Source of the DNA: Thiodiazotropha sp040506775
GTDB taxonomy: Bacteria > Pseudomonadota > Gammaproteobacteria > Chromatiales > Chromatiaceae
Assembly (NCBI GenBank): GCA_040506775.1
Contig: JBEVWC010000007.1
Coordinates: forward strand, 62,001 to 126,000
Direction of reading: 5' to 3'
Length of the DNA stretch: 64,000 nucleotides
Part shown: piece after piece, positions 43,985-52,480 of the stretch
How the letters are laid out: each line of letters starts with the position of its first letter
Position numbering within the stretch: position 1 is the stretch's first letter
The notes under the pieces: generated by a model
Seen by the model: the letters and a program-made list of their open reading frames with translations, nothing else
The model's database searches: none
What the model was told of the DNA's origin: nothing
Translations under genes and position numbers: made by a program

Positions 43985-44833
43985 TCAGGCAGCCAGCTGT
44001 CCTTTTAGTTTGTTCAATGCATTTTTTTCGATCTGTCGTATCCGTTCGGCGGAGACCTGAAACCGATCGGCCAGCTCATGCAGGGTGGCCTTGTTATCAC
44101 TCAGCCAGCGTGCCTCGAGCACTTCGCGGCTGCGTGCATCCAGTTCCTGCAGGGCGCTCAGCAGTTGCTGTTTCGACTGCTCCTCAGAGTCGACATGTTC
44201 GAGCAGGGTTGAGGGCTCCATGCGCATATCACTCAGGTAACCCGCCGGGGTGGCCATAACCGGCTCATCCTCGTCCTGCTGTGGTCCATCAAAGGCGATG
44301 TCCTGGCCGGAGAGCCGGGATTCCATTTCGAGCACGGTTTCTGGCTTGACCCCAAGATCCTGGGCCACGCTGTCGATCTCCTCTTTGGAGAACCAGCCGA
44401 GGCGTTTCTTGGCGCTGCGCAGGTTGAAGAAGAGCTTGCGCTGAGCCTTGGTGGTGGCGACCTTTACAATCCGCCAGTTCTTCAGGATGTACTCGTGAAT
44501 CTCAGCCTTGATCCAGTGCACTGCGAAGGAAACCAGGCGCACTCCCATGTCGGGATCGAAGCGTTTTACCGCCTTCATCAGCCCGATCGTGCCTTCCTGA
44601 ACCAGGTCCGGCAGGGCGAGACCGTAACCGCTGTAGTTTTTCGCGATTCGCACGACAAAGCGGATGTGAGAGGTAATCAAGGTCTGGGCAGCCTGGAGGT
44701 CTTTATGGTCGCGCAGGCGCACAGCCAGATTGTGTTCCTCTTCCGCACTCAGCACAGGCAGCTGGAAGGCTGCGCTGATATAGGCATCCATATTGCCTGT
44801 CGGCAGCATGCTTAATGCGATCTCTTTGCTCAT
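43985..44833 (-). CDS. rpoH: heat-shock sigma factor 32
   Basis: The 282-residue sigma-70-family factor directs transcription of chaperones and proteases. It has region 2 (DLVQEGTIGLMKAVKRFDPDMG), the diagnostic RpoH box (QRKLFFNLRSAKKRLGWF), and region 4.2 ending LADRFQVSAERIRQIEKNAL. The gene follows ftsX on the same strand, as in most gammaproteobacteria. A CIRCE element 33-60 bp upstream implies control by HrcA, which is uncommon for rpoH. Confidence 0.97.
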   Translation of the reverse strand: MSKEIALSMLPTGNMDAYISAAFQLPVLSAEEEHNLAVRLRDHKDLQAAQTLITSHIRFVVRIAKNYSGYGLALPDLVQEGTIGLMKAVKRFDPDMGVRLVSFAVHWIKAEIHEYILKNWRIVKVATTKAQRKLFFNLRSAKKRLGWFSKEEIDSVAQDLGVKPETVLEMESRLSGQDIAFDGPQQDEDEPVMATPAGYLSDMRMEPSTLLEHVDSEEQSKQQLLSALQELDARSREVLEARWLSDNKATLHELADRFQVSAERIRQIEKNALNKLKGQLAA

Positions 44834-44866
44834 TCCAATTACCCCATGATTGTTTCTGTCTGAATA

Positions 44867-44893
44867 TTAGCACTCTCATTCAGTGAGTGCCAA
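44867..44893 (-). promoter_or_regulatory. CIRCE element (HrcA operator) in rpoH leader
   Basis: TTAGCACTC, nine-base spacer, GAGTGCCAA. The CIRCE consensus is TTAGCACTC-N9-GAGTGCTAA, so one base of 18 differs and the spacing is exact. It ends 33 bases before the rpoH start. A TATAAT-like hexamer lies on the minus strand at 44952-44957, upstream of the element. Confidence 0.85.
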
Positions 44894-45019
44894 CCTACCC
44901 TTGAGACTCTGCTCCAGAGGGAAAGTTCCAGCGCGATAATGTTGACATTAGATTATATAAAACAACAGGTTATAAAAATCACTGTTGTGCTTGTGGTTTG
45001 CCGGTGGAAGCGTTGGGAC

Positions 45020-45964
45020 TCAGGAGGGTTGGATAGCGCTGAGGTGGCGGCCGACTGCCATCCAGGACCCCAGCAGGCCCAGCAATGAGCTGCCGCCAAG
45101 CAGAATCAGGGCGGTGGTGGCGTCCAGGTTACTCAGGTCGAAACTGCTTTGATAGAGCTGTGCCAGGGTCGCTACCGGACCACTCAACAGGCTGATCGCC
45201 AGGGCCACCAGGCTCCATGCAATCAGACCGCCAAACAGCCCGTACCAGAACCCGGTATACAGAAACGGCCGGCGAATGAACGCATTGGTGGCGCCAATCA
45301 GCTTGGTGATTTCAATCTCGGTCCTGCGGTTTTGAATCTCCAGCCGAATCGTATTGCCGACGATCAACAGCACCGCCATGCTCAGCAGCGCGGTCAATAC
45401 CACCACTGCACGTTGGGCTATGATGGTGATGGCCTGCAGCCTGCGTACCCATTGCAGGTCCAACTGGACGATGTCCGCTTCAGGCAGCAGACGCAGTTCC
45501 TGAACCAGCTGCTGAGCCTTTTCCGCGGTGGTGAAGTCGGTCTTGGGCTGGATGAACAGCAGATTCGGCAAAGGATTGTAATCCAGCGCCTGCAATGCAT
45601 CGGCAAAACCGCTCTGGCGCTGGAACTCCTGCAGCGCGTCGCTGCGTGTGATCAGCTGCACCTCCTGAATGCGCTGATGCTTGCGCAGCTTTTCCGCCAG
45701 CGAGGCAGCCTGTTCCTCACTCACCTTCTGTTTGAGGAACACCGAAATGCTCGCGCCGCTCTCCCAGCTGCCGCTGACCTGTTGGAGGTTGTGCAGCATC
45801 ACATGCAGCCCCACCGGAAGGGCCAGGGCGATACCGATGACCGCGCAGGTCATCAGCGAGGAGAGGGCGTTCCTCGACAGACGTCCGAGGCTGGAGAGCG
45901 CCACCTGGGCATGGCGTTGCAGCCAGATGTGGACCGGGAAGATTATTCGGGGCTTACGTGACAT
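45020..45964 (-). CDS. ftsX: cell division protein FtsX
   Basis: The 314-residue membrane protein of the FtsEX complex, which couples ATP use to activation of cell-wall hydrolases at the septum. It has four membrane helices: one near residue 45 and three in the C-terminal part (about 165-300), with a periplasmic domain between the first two. GNTIRLEIQNRRTEIEITKL is the conserved cytoplasmic loop. ATG 45964 overlaps the end of ftsE by 11 bp. Confidence 0.93.
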   Translation of the reverse strand: MSRKPRIIFPVHIWLQRHAQVALSSLGRLSRNALSSLMTCAVIGIALALPVGLHVMLHNLQQVSGSWESGASISVFLKQKVSEEQAASLAEKLRKHQRIQEVQLITRSDALQEFQRQSGFADALQALDYNPLPNLLFIQPKTDFTTAEKAQQLVQELRLLPEADIVQLDLQWVRRLQAITIIAQRAVVVLTALLSMAVLLIVGNTIRLEIQNRRTEIEITKLIGATNAFIRRPFLYTGFWYGLFGGLIAWSLVALAISLLSGPVATLAQLYQSSFDLSNLDATTALILLGGSSLLGLLGSWMAVGRHLSAIQPS

Positions 45965-46637
45965 CCACGGTATCCGTCTTGCTGTCCGCCACCAGGGCGC
46001 CATTGCTGAGGGTCAGGATGCGCTTGTTCATGCCACGGATCAGGGCAATGTCATGGGAAGCGATGAGCAGGGTGACACCGACCCGGTTGAAGTCGCTGAA
46101 CAGGTCCATAATCTCCTGGGAGAGTTCCGGGTCCAGATTGCCGGTGGGTTCATCCGCAAGCACCAGTGGCGGCTTGCTGACCACGGCGCGGGCGATGCCC
46201 ACCCGCTGTTGTTCACCACCGGAGAGGGTGACCGGTGCGGCGCGCTCCTTGTGCAGAAGTCCGACCTTGTCGAGGGCGGCGCGCACCCGGCGGCCGATCT
46301 CCTTGTGACCGAGACCCGAAACCACCAGGGGCAGGGCGACATTATCGAAAACCGTACGGTCGAAGAGCAGGCGGTGATCCTGGAAGATCATGCCGACTTC
46401 GCGGCGATGGTAGGGTATCTGTCGGTTCTTCAGGCGGGTCAGGTTACGCCCGTTGACGTGAACCTGGCCTGCGCTGGAGCGTTCCAGCAGGCCGATCAGT
46501 TTCAGCAGGGTGCTCTTGCCGGCACCCGAATGACCGGTGAGAAATACCATCTCGTCCTCGTCGATACGCAGATTCACATGACTCAGACCGGTGTGTCCTC
46601 CCGGGTAGCGTTTACTGACGTTGTCAAAATGGATCAA
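45954..46637 (-). CDS. ftsE: cell division ATP-binding protein FtsE
   Basis: ABC-type ATPase partner of FtsX, 227 residues. Walker A GHSGAGKSTLLKL near residue 35, signature VTLSGGEQQRVGIARA near 137, Walker B PLVLADEPTGNLD near 158, and the switch His in IASHDIAL. The start overlaps the ftsY stop by 4 bp. Confidence 0.96.
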   Translation of the reverse strand: MIHFDNVSKRYPGGHTGLSHVNLRIDEDEMVFLTGHSGAGKSTLLKLIGLLERSSAGQVHVNGRNLTRLKNRQIPYHRREVGMIFQDHRLLFDRTVFDNVALPLVVSGLGHKEIGRRVRAALDKVGLLHKERAAPVTLSGGEQQRVGIARAVVSKPPLVLADEPTGNLDPELSQEIMDLFSDFNRVGVTLLIASHDIALIRGMNKRILTLSNGALVADSKTDTVDVT

Positions 46638-47647
46638 CTGACCTGACCTGAAGATTCACTGCTGAACAGGGCGTCCACGAACTCCCCGGGATCGAACTCG
46701 CGCAGATCCTCGATCGCCTCGCCCACGCCGATAAAGCGGATCGGCACCTTGACCTTGTCTGCGATGGCGAACACCACGCCACCCTTGGCGGTACCGTCCA
46801 GTTTGGTGATCACCAGCCCGGTCAGCCCAACGGCCTGGTGAAACTGCTCGGCCTGGTTGACCGCGTTCTGCCCGGTACCCGCATCGACCACCAGCAACAC
46901 TTCATGGGGGGCATCAGGATCGATTTTTTTCATGACCCGGGTAATCTTCGACAGTTCATCCATAAGATTGGTCTTGGTATGCAGACGTCCCGCGGTGTCT
47001 GCGATGAGAACATCCACCCCGCGTGATGTGGCGGCCTGCAGGGCGTCGAATACCACGGAAGCGGCATCGGCGCCGGTGTGCTGGGCGATCACCGGAATTT
47101 GGTTGCGTTCGCCCCAGGTCTGCAGCTGCTCTACCGCAGCGGCGCGGAAGGTGTCTCCCGCCGCAAGCATTACGGTCTCCCCGTCCAGCTGAAACTTCCG
47201 CGCCAGCTTGCCGATGGTGGTGGTCTTTCCTGCGCCGTTGATCCCCACCATGGTAATCACCAGGGGCTTGCCCGGGTTGCGCTCCTTGAGAGGCGTATTG
47301 CAGGTCTCGAGAATCTCCAGCAGGTGTTGTTTGAGAATCCGGGTCAGGGTATCCGGATCGTCCAGTTCCTTGCGTTTGACCCGGTTGGTGAGATCCTGAA
47401 TGATCCGGTCCGTGGCCTCGACCCCCACATCCGCGGTCAGCAACAGGGTTTCGAGTTCCTCCAACAGATCCGCGTCGATGGTTTTGCGGCCCATCACCAG
47501 ATTGGCCAGACCGTCGGTCAGATTATGACGGGTGCGTGACAGACGCTCCTGCAGGCGGGAAAAAAAGCCGCGCTTCTCTTCGCTTGCCGGTGTTGCTGGG
47601 TCAGGCTGGGGGGGCGTTGGCTTGTTGCGTTTTCCAAATCCGAACAT
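46634..47647 (-). CDS. ftsY: signal recognition particle receptor FtsY
   Basis: GTPase that docks SRP-ribosome complexes at the membrane. The 337-residue protein has a short acidic/basic N-terminal region, the N domain, and the G domain with GINGAGKTTTIGKLA, DTFRAAAVEQL, DTAGRLHTKTNLMDEL and TKLDGTAKGG. ATG 47647 was chosen over one 15 bases upstream. It heads the ftsY-ftsE-ftsX unit. Confidence 0.96.
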   Translation of the reverse strand: MFGFGKRNKPTPPQPDPATPASEEKRGFFSRLQERLSRTRHNLTDGLANLVMGRKTIDADLLEELETLLLTADVGVEATDRIIQDLTNRVKRKELDDPDTLTRILKQHLLEILETCNTPLKERNPGKPLVITMVGINGAGKTTTIGKLARKFQLDGETVMLAAGDTFRAAAVEQLQTWGERNQIPVIAQHTGADAASVVFDALQAATSRGVDVLIADTAGRLHTKTNLMDELSKITRVMKKIDPDAPHEVLLVVDAGTGQNAVNQAEQFHQAVGLTGLVITKLDGTAKGGVVFAIADKVKVPIRFIGVGEAIEDLREFDPGEFVDALFSSESSGQVS

Positions 47648-48013
47648 GCTGTGGATCACCACTGATAGGGTCGGGAACGCGGCACTTTCGTCTGGCTCCC
47701 GGTTGTACTTGATCGTTCCTCGGCAATCACGATAGCCTGCCCGTTTGCGGACCGCGTCTGCGCTGCAGAGTGCGGGATCCAGAGTGGTCGGGAAAAGGCC
47801 AGCGGGTTGTTGAGGCGTATTCTACAGGTCACGCGGCAAAATGATAAAGTGGCGCACCTTTTCCCCCGGATAGCCCCGTTAAAAGGGTAGACGACATGAC
47901 TGCCGAGCAAGGGCAGCAACTTTCCAGACAAGGTCTGGGTGATTCGGATCGAACTAGAACCCGGTTTTCAGGGTCAGTGGTTGAAGGTTAAGTCGGATGA
48001 CAGGAATGACTCA
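47648..48013. other. divergent promoter region between ftsY and M16 peptidase
   Basis: A 366-bp gap between outward-facing genes. A 31-codon frame (47896-47991) leads into the peptidase gene but has no support. I see no strong palindrome. Confidence 0.45.
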
Positions 48014-49375
48014 ATGCGAAATTTGTTGATCGGTCTGGTAATGGTCTGGGTCATGCACCCGGTGCAGGCGAGTGTTGTGGAACACCGGCTGGACAATGGC
48101 ATGAAGGTGATCGTCAAACAGGACAAGCGGGCACCGATCGCGGTCTCCCAGGTCTGGTACAAGGTTGGCTCCAGTTACGAACACTCCGGGATCACAGGCA
48201 TCTCCCACGTGTTGGAGCACATGATGTTCAAGGGCACCGAAAAACATGCCCCCGGTGAGTTCTCCCGCATCATCGCAGCCAACGGAGGTGAGGAAAACGC
48301 CTTCACCGGTACAGACTACACCGCCTATTACCAGACCCTGGCCAGCGATCGACTTGAGGTTGCCTTTGAACTCGAATCGGACCGCATGCGCAACCTGCGG
48401 CTGCTCGAGGATGAGTTTGTCAAAGAGGTGGCGGTGGTCATGGAGGAGCGTCGCATGCGCACCGAGGACAAGCCCCAGTCCCTGACCTATGAGCTGTTTC
48501 AGAGCGGGGCCTACCAGACCTCTCCCTACCGCCACCCGATCATCGGCTGGATGGCGGACCTCGAGAACCTGCAGGCGGATGATCTGCGGGTCTGGTATCG
48601 CAAATGGTATGCGCCGAACAACGCCACCCTGGTGGTGGTCGGTGATGTGGATCCACAGCAGGTGATTGCCATGGCGGAACGCCATTTTGGCGCTCTGAAG
48701 GCCGAGTCCATTGCCAGCAACAACCCCACGACCGAACCGACCCAGCACGGCATCAAACGATTCACCCTGAAGACCCCGGCAAGCCAGCCCTACATGATCA
48801 TGGGGTACAAGGCCCCGGCCCTGACCAGGGCAGATCAGGAGTGGGAACCCTATGCGCTGGAGATGCTCACCTACATCCTGGACGGAGGCTCGAGTGCCCG
48901 ACTGGCCAGCGAACTGATCCGGGGGCAGGAGCTGGCCGTGTCGGTGGACACCAGTTATGACGCCTTCTCCCGTCTGCCCGGGATGCTGGTGTTTGACGCG
49001 GTACCCCGTCCCGGGGTGAGTGTTGAACAGGTCGAAGCGGCAATTCGTCAACAGCTCGAGCGTTTCAAGACCGAGCTGGTGAGCCCTGAGGAGCTGCAGC
49101 GGGTGCGTAATCAGATTGTCGCCGCCAAGGTGTTTCAACGGGATTCGGTGTTCTACCAGGCGATGCTGATCGGACGCCTCGAGACCGTAGGACTCGATTG
49201 GCGCCTGGCGGACGGTTATGTGGATCATCTCAAGGCTGTGACCGCGGAACAGATTCGCGATGTGGCCCGCAAGTACCTGGTGGAGGATAACCTGACGGTC
49301 ACCGTGCTGGATCCCTTGCCAATGGATGGAAAAGTCGCCTCACAGGCTGCCACGGGAGGTCGCCATGCACACTAA
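48014..49375 (+). CDS. secreted M16 zinc peptidase, active member
   Basis: The 453-residue protein has a signal peptide (MRNLLIGLVMVWVMHPVQAS) and two M16 domains. The inverted zinc motif HVLEH is present (ISHVLEHMMFKGT), with the third ligand Glu about 75 residues on (FVKEVAVVMEERRMRTED). It would degrade peptides in the periplasm. ATG 48014 starts the signal peptide; the frame opens further upstream. The second M16 gene overlaps its end. Confidence 0.92.
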   Translation: MRNLLIGLVMVWVMHPVQASVVEHRLDNGMKVIVKQDKRAPIAVSQVWYKVGSSYEHSGITGISHVLEHMMFKGTEKHAPGEFSRIIAANGGEENAFTGTDYTAYYQTLASDRLEVAFELESDRMRNLRLLEDEFVKEVAVVMEERRMRTEDKPQSLTYELFQSGAYQTSPYRHPIIGWMADLENLQADDLRVWYRKWYAPNNATLVVVGDVDPQQVIAMAERHFGALKAESIASNNPTTEPTQHGIKRFTLKTPASQPYMIMGYKAPALTRADQEWEPYALEMLTYILDGGSSARLASELIRGQELAVSVDTSYDAFSRLPGMLVFDAVPRPGVSVEQVEAAIRQQLERFKTELVSPEELQRVRNQIVAAKVFQRDSVFYQAMLIGRLETVGLDWRLADGYVDHLKAVTAEQIRDVARKYLVEDNLTVTVLDPLPMDGKVASQAATGGRHAH

Positions 49376-50717
49376 AGGGATGTTCAAGGGGTGGTTACTG
49401 GTCGTCGGTATCCTGATGGTCGGCGGTGTTCATGCGACACCCAAGATAGAGCGCTGGGAGACCGGAAACGGGGCCCGGGTGCTGTTCGTGCAGGCGCCCG
49501 AAATACCCATGTTGGATGTGCGCCTGGTATTCGATGCGGGCAGCGCCCGGGATGGTGACAAGCCGGGTGTGACCTCTTTCACCAACACCCTGCTGGAACA
49601 GGGTGCCGGTGATTGGAATGCCTACCAGGTGGCCGAACGTCTGGAGAGTGTGGGCGCACAACTCGAGGTGGGTTCGTTGCGCGATATGGCCTGGGTGGCG
49701 GTACGTACCCTGACCGAGCCCCAGGCGCTTAGTACCGCCCTGGAAACCCTGAGTGCGGTGGTGGCCCGGCCGCGTTTCGATGCGCAGGATTTGACCCGGG
49801 AGCGTCAGGCGATTCTGGCCGGTCTGACTGAGGATGAGCAGTCGCCAGGCAGTGTCGGCAAGAAGGAACTCTACCAGCTTGTGTTCGGCGGTCATCCCTA
49901 CGCCAGTGATCCTTCCGGAACGAGCGCCTCCGTCGAGGCGATCACCCGTGAGGACATCCAGTCAACCTATAAGCGGCTGTATGTGGCGAAAAACGCCGTA
50001 GTGGCCATCGTCGGTGACGTGACCCGCGAACAGGCCGAGGCAATTGCGGACCAGGTCACCCGTGAGCTGCCCGCGGGAGAGGCACCATCCCCTCTGCCTG
50101 AGGTGGCCTCTCTGGACGCTCCGGTGGAGCGTCAGATCGCCTTCCCCTCGACCCAGTCTCACCTGTACATCGGTCAACCGGGAATGAAACGCGGGGATCC
50201 CGACTACTTTCCCCTTTACGTAGGCAATCATATCCTCGGCGGCAGCGGGCTGGTTTCGATCCTCAGTGAAGAGGTCCGGGAAAAACGTGGCCTGAGTTAC
50301 AGCGTCTACAGCTACTTTCTGCCGATGCGAGAGAACGGAATCTTTCAACTCGGACTGCAGACCAAAAACGACCAGGCCAAGCAGGCGCTGCAGGTGGTGA
50401 AGCAGACCCTGGAGCGGTATATCGAGGCGGGTCCGGATGAAGAGGAACTGACCGCGGCCAAGCAGAACATCACAGGGGGCTTCCCCATGCGGATCGCCTC
50501 CAACAGTGACATCGTCGCCTATCTGGCAGTGATCGGTTTCTATGATCTTCCCCTGGATTACCTGGATACTTTCGTCGAGCATGTGAATGCGGTGACCCGT
50601 GAGCAGATTCGTGATGCGTTTCGTCGACGTCTCGATCCTGAACGGATGGTGTTCGTCCAGGTCGGGCAGGTTGAGGATGCGGTTGCCCGGACGGATGAAA
50701 ACCTGGCTGGCAAGTAG
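49365..50717 (+). CDS. secreted M16 peptidase-like protein, inactive partner
   Basis: The 450-residue protein has a signal peptide (MFKGWLLVVGILMVGGVHAT) and M16 fold throughout, but the HxxEH site is replaced (TSFTNTLLEQGAG). Its C-terminal half keeps the R/Y substrate motif (REKRGLSYSVYSYF). It is probably the non-catalytic half of a heterodimer with the previous protein, a pattern known in this family. ATG 49365 has GGGAGG and overlaps the upstream gene by 11 bp. Confidence 0.9.
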   Translation: MHTKGMFKGWLLVVGILMVGGVHATPKIERWETGNGARVLFVQAPEIPMLDVRLVFDAGSARDGDKPGVTSFTNTLLEQGAGDWNAYQVAERLESVGAQLEVGSLRDMAWVAVRTLTEPQALSTALETLSAVVARPRFDAQDLTRERQAILAGLTEDEQSPGSVGKKELYQLVFGGHPYASDPSGTSASVEAITREDIQSTYKRLYVAKNAVVAIVGDVTREQAEAIADQVTRELPAGEAPSPLPEVASLDAPVERQIAFPSTQSHLYIGQPGMKRGDPDYFPLYVGNHILGGSGLVSILSEEVREKRGLSYSVYSYFLPMRENGIFQLGLQTKNDQAKQALQVVKQTLERYIEAGPDEEELTAAKQNITGGFPMRIASNSDIVAYLAVIGFYDLPLDYLDTFVEHVNAVTREQIRDAFRRRLDPERMVFVQVGQVEDAVARTDENLAGK

Positions 50718-50911
50718 CCGAGAGTATTGCTACATTCAATGCAACAAGAGAAACAAGTTTTAGAAGTGCTGTTCAGATGCTGCGATCCCGTGACATATTC
50801 CGCCATAAATTACATGTGATTGATCGTGGCTCACGAGTTTCAACGAAATTTATCCGCTTATGCGGCCCTCTGAACGAGTTTCCACGAGCTGTAAAGCAGA
50901 CGGCGATCTGA

Positions 50912-51478
50912 ATGGCCCAATCCGCTTCCCAGGTTCGTATCATCGGTGGTGAACATCGGGGACGACGACTTCCGATTCCCGATGTGCCGGGGTTGCGACC
51001 CACAGGTGACCGTATTCGGGAAACCCTGTTCAACTGGCTGCAACCGGTGTTGCCCGGGGCGCGCTGCCTGGACCTGTTCTCCGGCAGCGGAGCATTGGGT
51101 ATTGAAGCCGCCTCCCGTGGCGCTGCTGAGGTCGTGATGGTCGATAGTGCTTCTGTGGTGGTCAGGCAACTGGACGAGAACCGGCAAAATCTCGGTTTGG
51201 AGCAGCTCAGGATCATACGTGCGGATGCCCTGCAGTGGCTGGAACAGGAACCCACCGCCTTTGATATCGTGTTCCTGGATCCGCCCTTTTCGGCCAACCT
51301 GCTCGAGCCGATCTGCCGCAAGTTGAATCAAGGCTGGTTGAAAAACCATGCCCATGTCTATCTGGAGGATCCGGCGTCACGGGGTATGCCGCTACTTCCC
51401 GAAGGTTGGGAGTTGTTGAAGGATAAACAGGCGGGCCAGGTCAGTTACGGACTGGCGCTTGCAAATCTACCCGGGTGA
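50912..51478 (+). CDS. rsmD: 16S rRNA (guanine-966 N2)-methyltransferase
   Basis: RsmD methylates G966 of 16S rRNA in the 30S subunit. The 188-residue protein has VRIIGGEHRGRRLPIPD and LRPTGDRIRETLFNWL at the start, the SAM motif CLDLFSGSGALGIEAASRG, and the catalytic LDPPF. coaD follows by 62 bp, a common pairing. Confidence 0.94.
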   Translation: MAQSASQVRIIGGEHRGRRLPIPDVPGLRPTGDRIRETLFNWLQPVLPGARCLDLFSGSGALGIEAASRGAAEVVMVDSASVVVRQLDENRQNLGLEQLRIIRADALQWLEQEPTAFDIVFLDPPFSANLLEPICRKLNQGWLKNHAHVYLEDPASRGMPLLPEGWELLKDKQAGQVSYGLALANLPG

Positions 51479-51540
51479 CAATTGTCATTCCTGACCACAG
51501 ACTCTGATATTATTATGTTTTCGTTATCTATTTCAGGCTT

Positions 51541-52017
51541 ATGATTGTTGCTGTCTATCCTGGTACCTTCGATCCCATCACCAACGGACATAGTGATCTG
51601 GTCAGGCGGGCTGCCCAATTGTTCGACCGCGTGATCCTCGCGGTTGCGAAGAATCCGGGCAAAAATCCTGTATTTGATCTCGATCAGCGAATGACCCTTG
51701 CGCACACGGTGCTCGATGGTATCGAAAATGTGGAGATCTGTTCATTCAGCAATCTGCTGGTTGAATTCGTACAGCAGCGGGGGGCGAATGTGATATTGCG
51801 CGGCCTGCGTGCGGTATCCGATTTTGAATATGAATTTCAATTGGCGGGCATGAATCGGCGACTCGCGCCCACTATCGAAACTCTGTTTCTGACCCCCGCT
51901 GAACAGTTCGCTTTCATTTCCTCAGGATTGGTCCGGGAAATCGCTGTACTGGGTGGGGATGTCACGGAGTTCGTGCATCCGGCGGTACAGGACGCATTGA
52001 GTCGACGCTTCAGCTAG
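51541..52017 (+). CDS. coaD: phosphopantetheine adenylyltransferase
   Basis: Fourth step of coenzyme A synthesis. The 158-residue protein has the nucleotidyl transferase motif YPGTFDPITNGHSDLV, then LRGLRAVSDFEYEFQ and FISSGLVREIA. It is of full usual length. Confidence 0.96.
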   Translation: MIVAVYPGTFDPITNGHSDLVRRAAQLFDRVILAVAKNPGKNPVFDLDQRMTLAHTVLDGIENVEICSFSNLLVEFVQQRGANVILRGLRAVSDFEYEFQLAGMNRRLAPTIETLFLTPAEQFAFISSGLVREIAVLGGDVTEFVHPAVQDALSRRFS

Positions 52018-52090
52018 CCTACAATTTCAGCGCCATTAAAATATTAAGGTGACTATGGCGCAAACGTCCAAATGAGTAGGAGAAAACCGT

Positions 52091-52345
52091 ATGGCATTAA
52101 TGATCACCGATGAATGCATCAACTGTGATGTCTGTGAACCCGAATGTCCCAATGGGGCCATCACTCAGGGTGATGAAATCTACGAGATCGACCCTGATCT
52201 GTGCACAGAATGCGTCGGTCACTACGAAACCTCGCAATGTGTCGAGGTATGCCCGGTAGATTGCATTCCCAAGGATCCGGGACACGAAGAGAGTTACGAA
52301 GCGCTCTATGCGAAATACCTGAAAATCACTGGTGATTCGGAATAG
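52091..52345 (+). CDS. YfhL-type 2[4Fe-4S] ferredoxin
   Basis: The 84-residue protein has the first cluster motif CINCDVCEPECP and the second CTEC, then after the usual 8-residue insertion CVEVCPVDC, as in YfhL/Allochromatium-type ferredoxins with unusual potentials. It is an electron carrier in the cytoplasm. A good GTAGGAG site precedes the ATG. It follows coaD by 73 bp. Confidence 0.95.
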   Translation: MALMITDECINCDVCEPECPNGAITQGDEIYEIDPDLCTECVGHYETSQCVEVCPVDCIPKDPGHEESYEALYAKYLKITGDSE

Positions 52346-52372
52346 ATGCCCCTCGCTGATACGAGACGCATG

Positions 52373-52393
52373 AAGGCTCCCTTGTGGAGCCTT
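52373..52393 (+). terminator. terminator of the ferredoxin gene
   Basis: AAGGCTCC, loop CTTGT, GGAGCCTT, then ATTCATTTC. The 8-bp stem has only a broken T-run. It lies inside an open frame that extends upstream of the gamma-glutamyltransferase signal peptide and so argues for the later start of that gene. Confidence 0.65.
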
Positions 52394-52480
52394 ATTCATT
52401 TCTGGCGGGTCAAACGTGAATCATTGAACGCTACTCCGCTGCAGGGACGCGCAGGCTGTAGGGTGACCGACACCTTGGCT

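Noticed and set aside
52055..52075. Six-codon frame MAQTSK with an AAGGTG site before the ferredoxin gene
   Set aside because: Too short to judge and no terminator or alternative pairing follows, unlike the leader at 63382.
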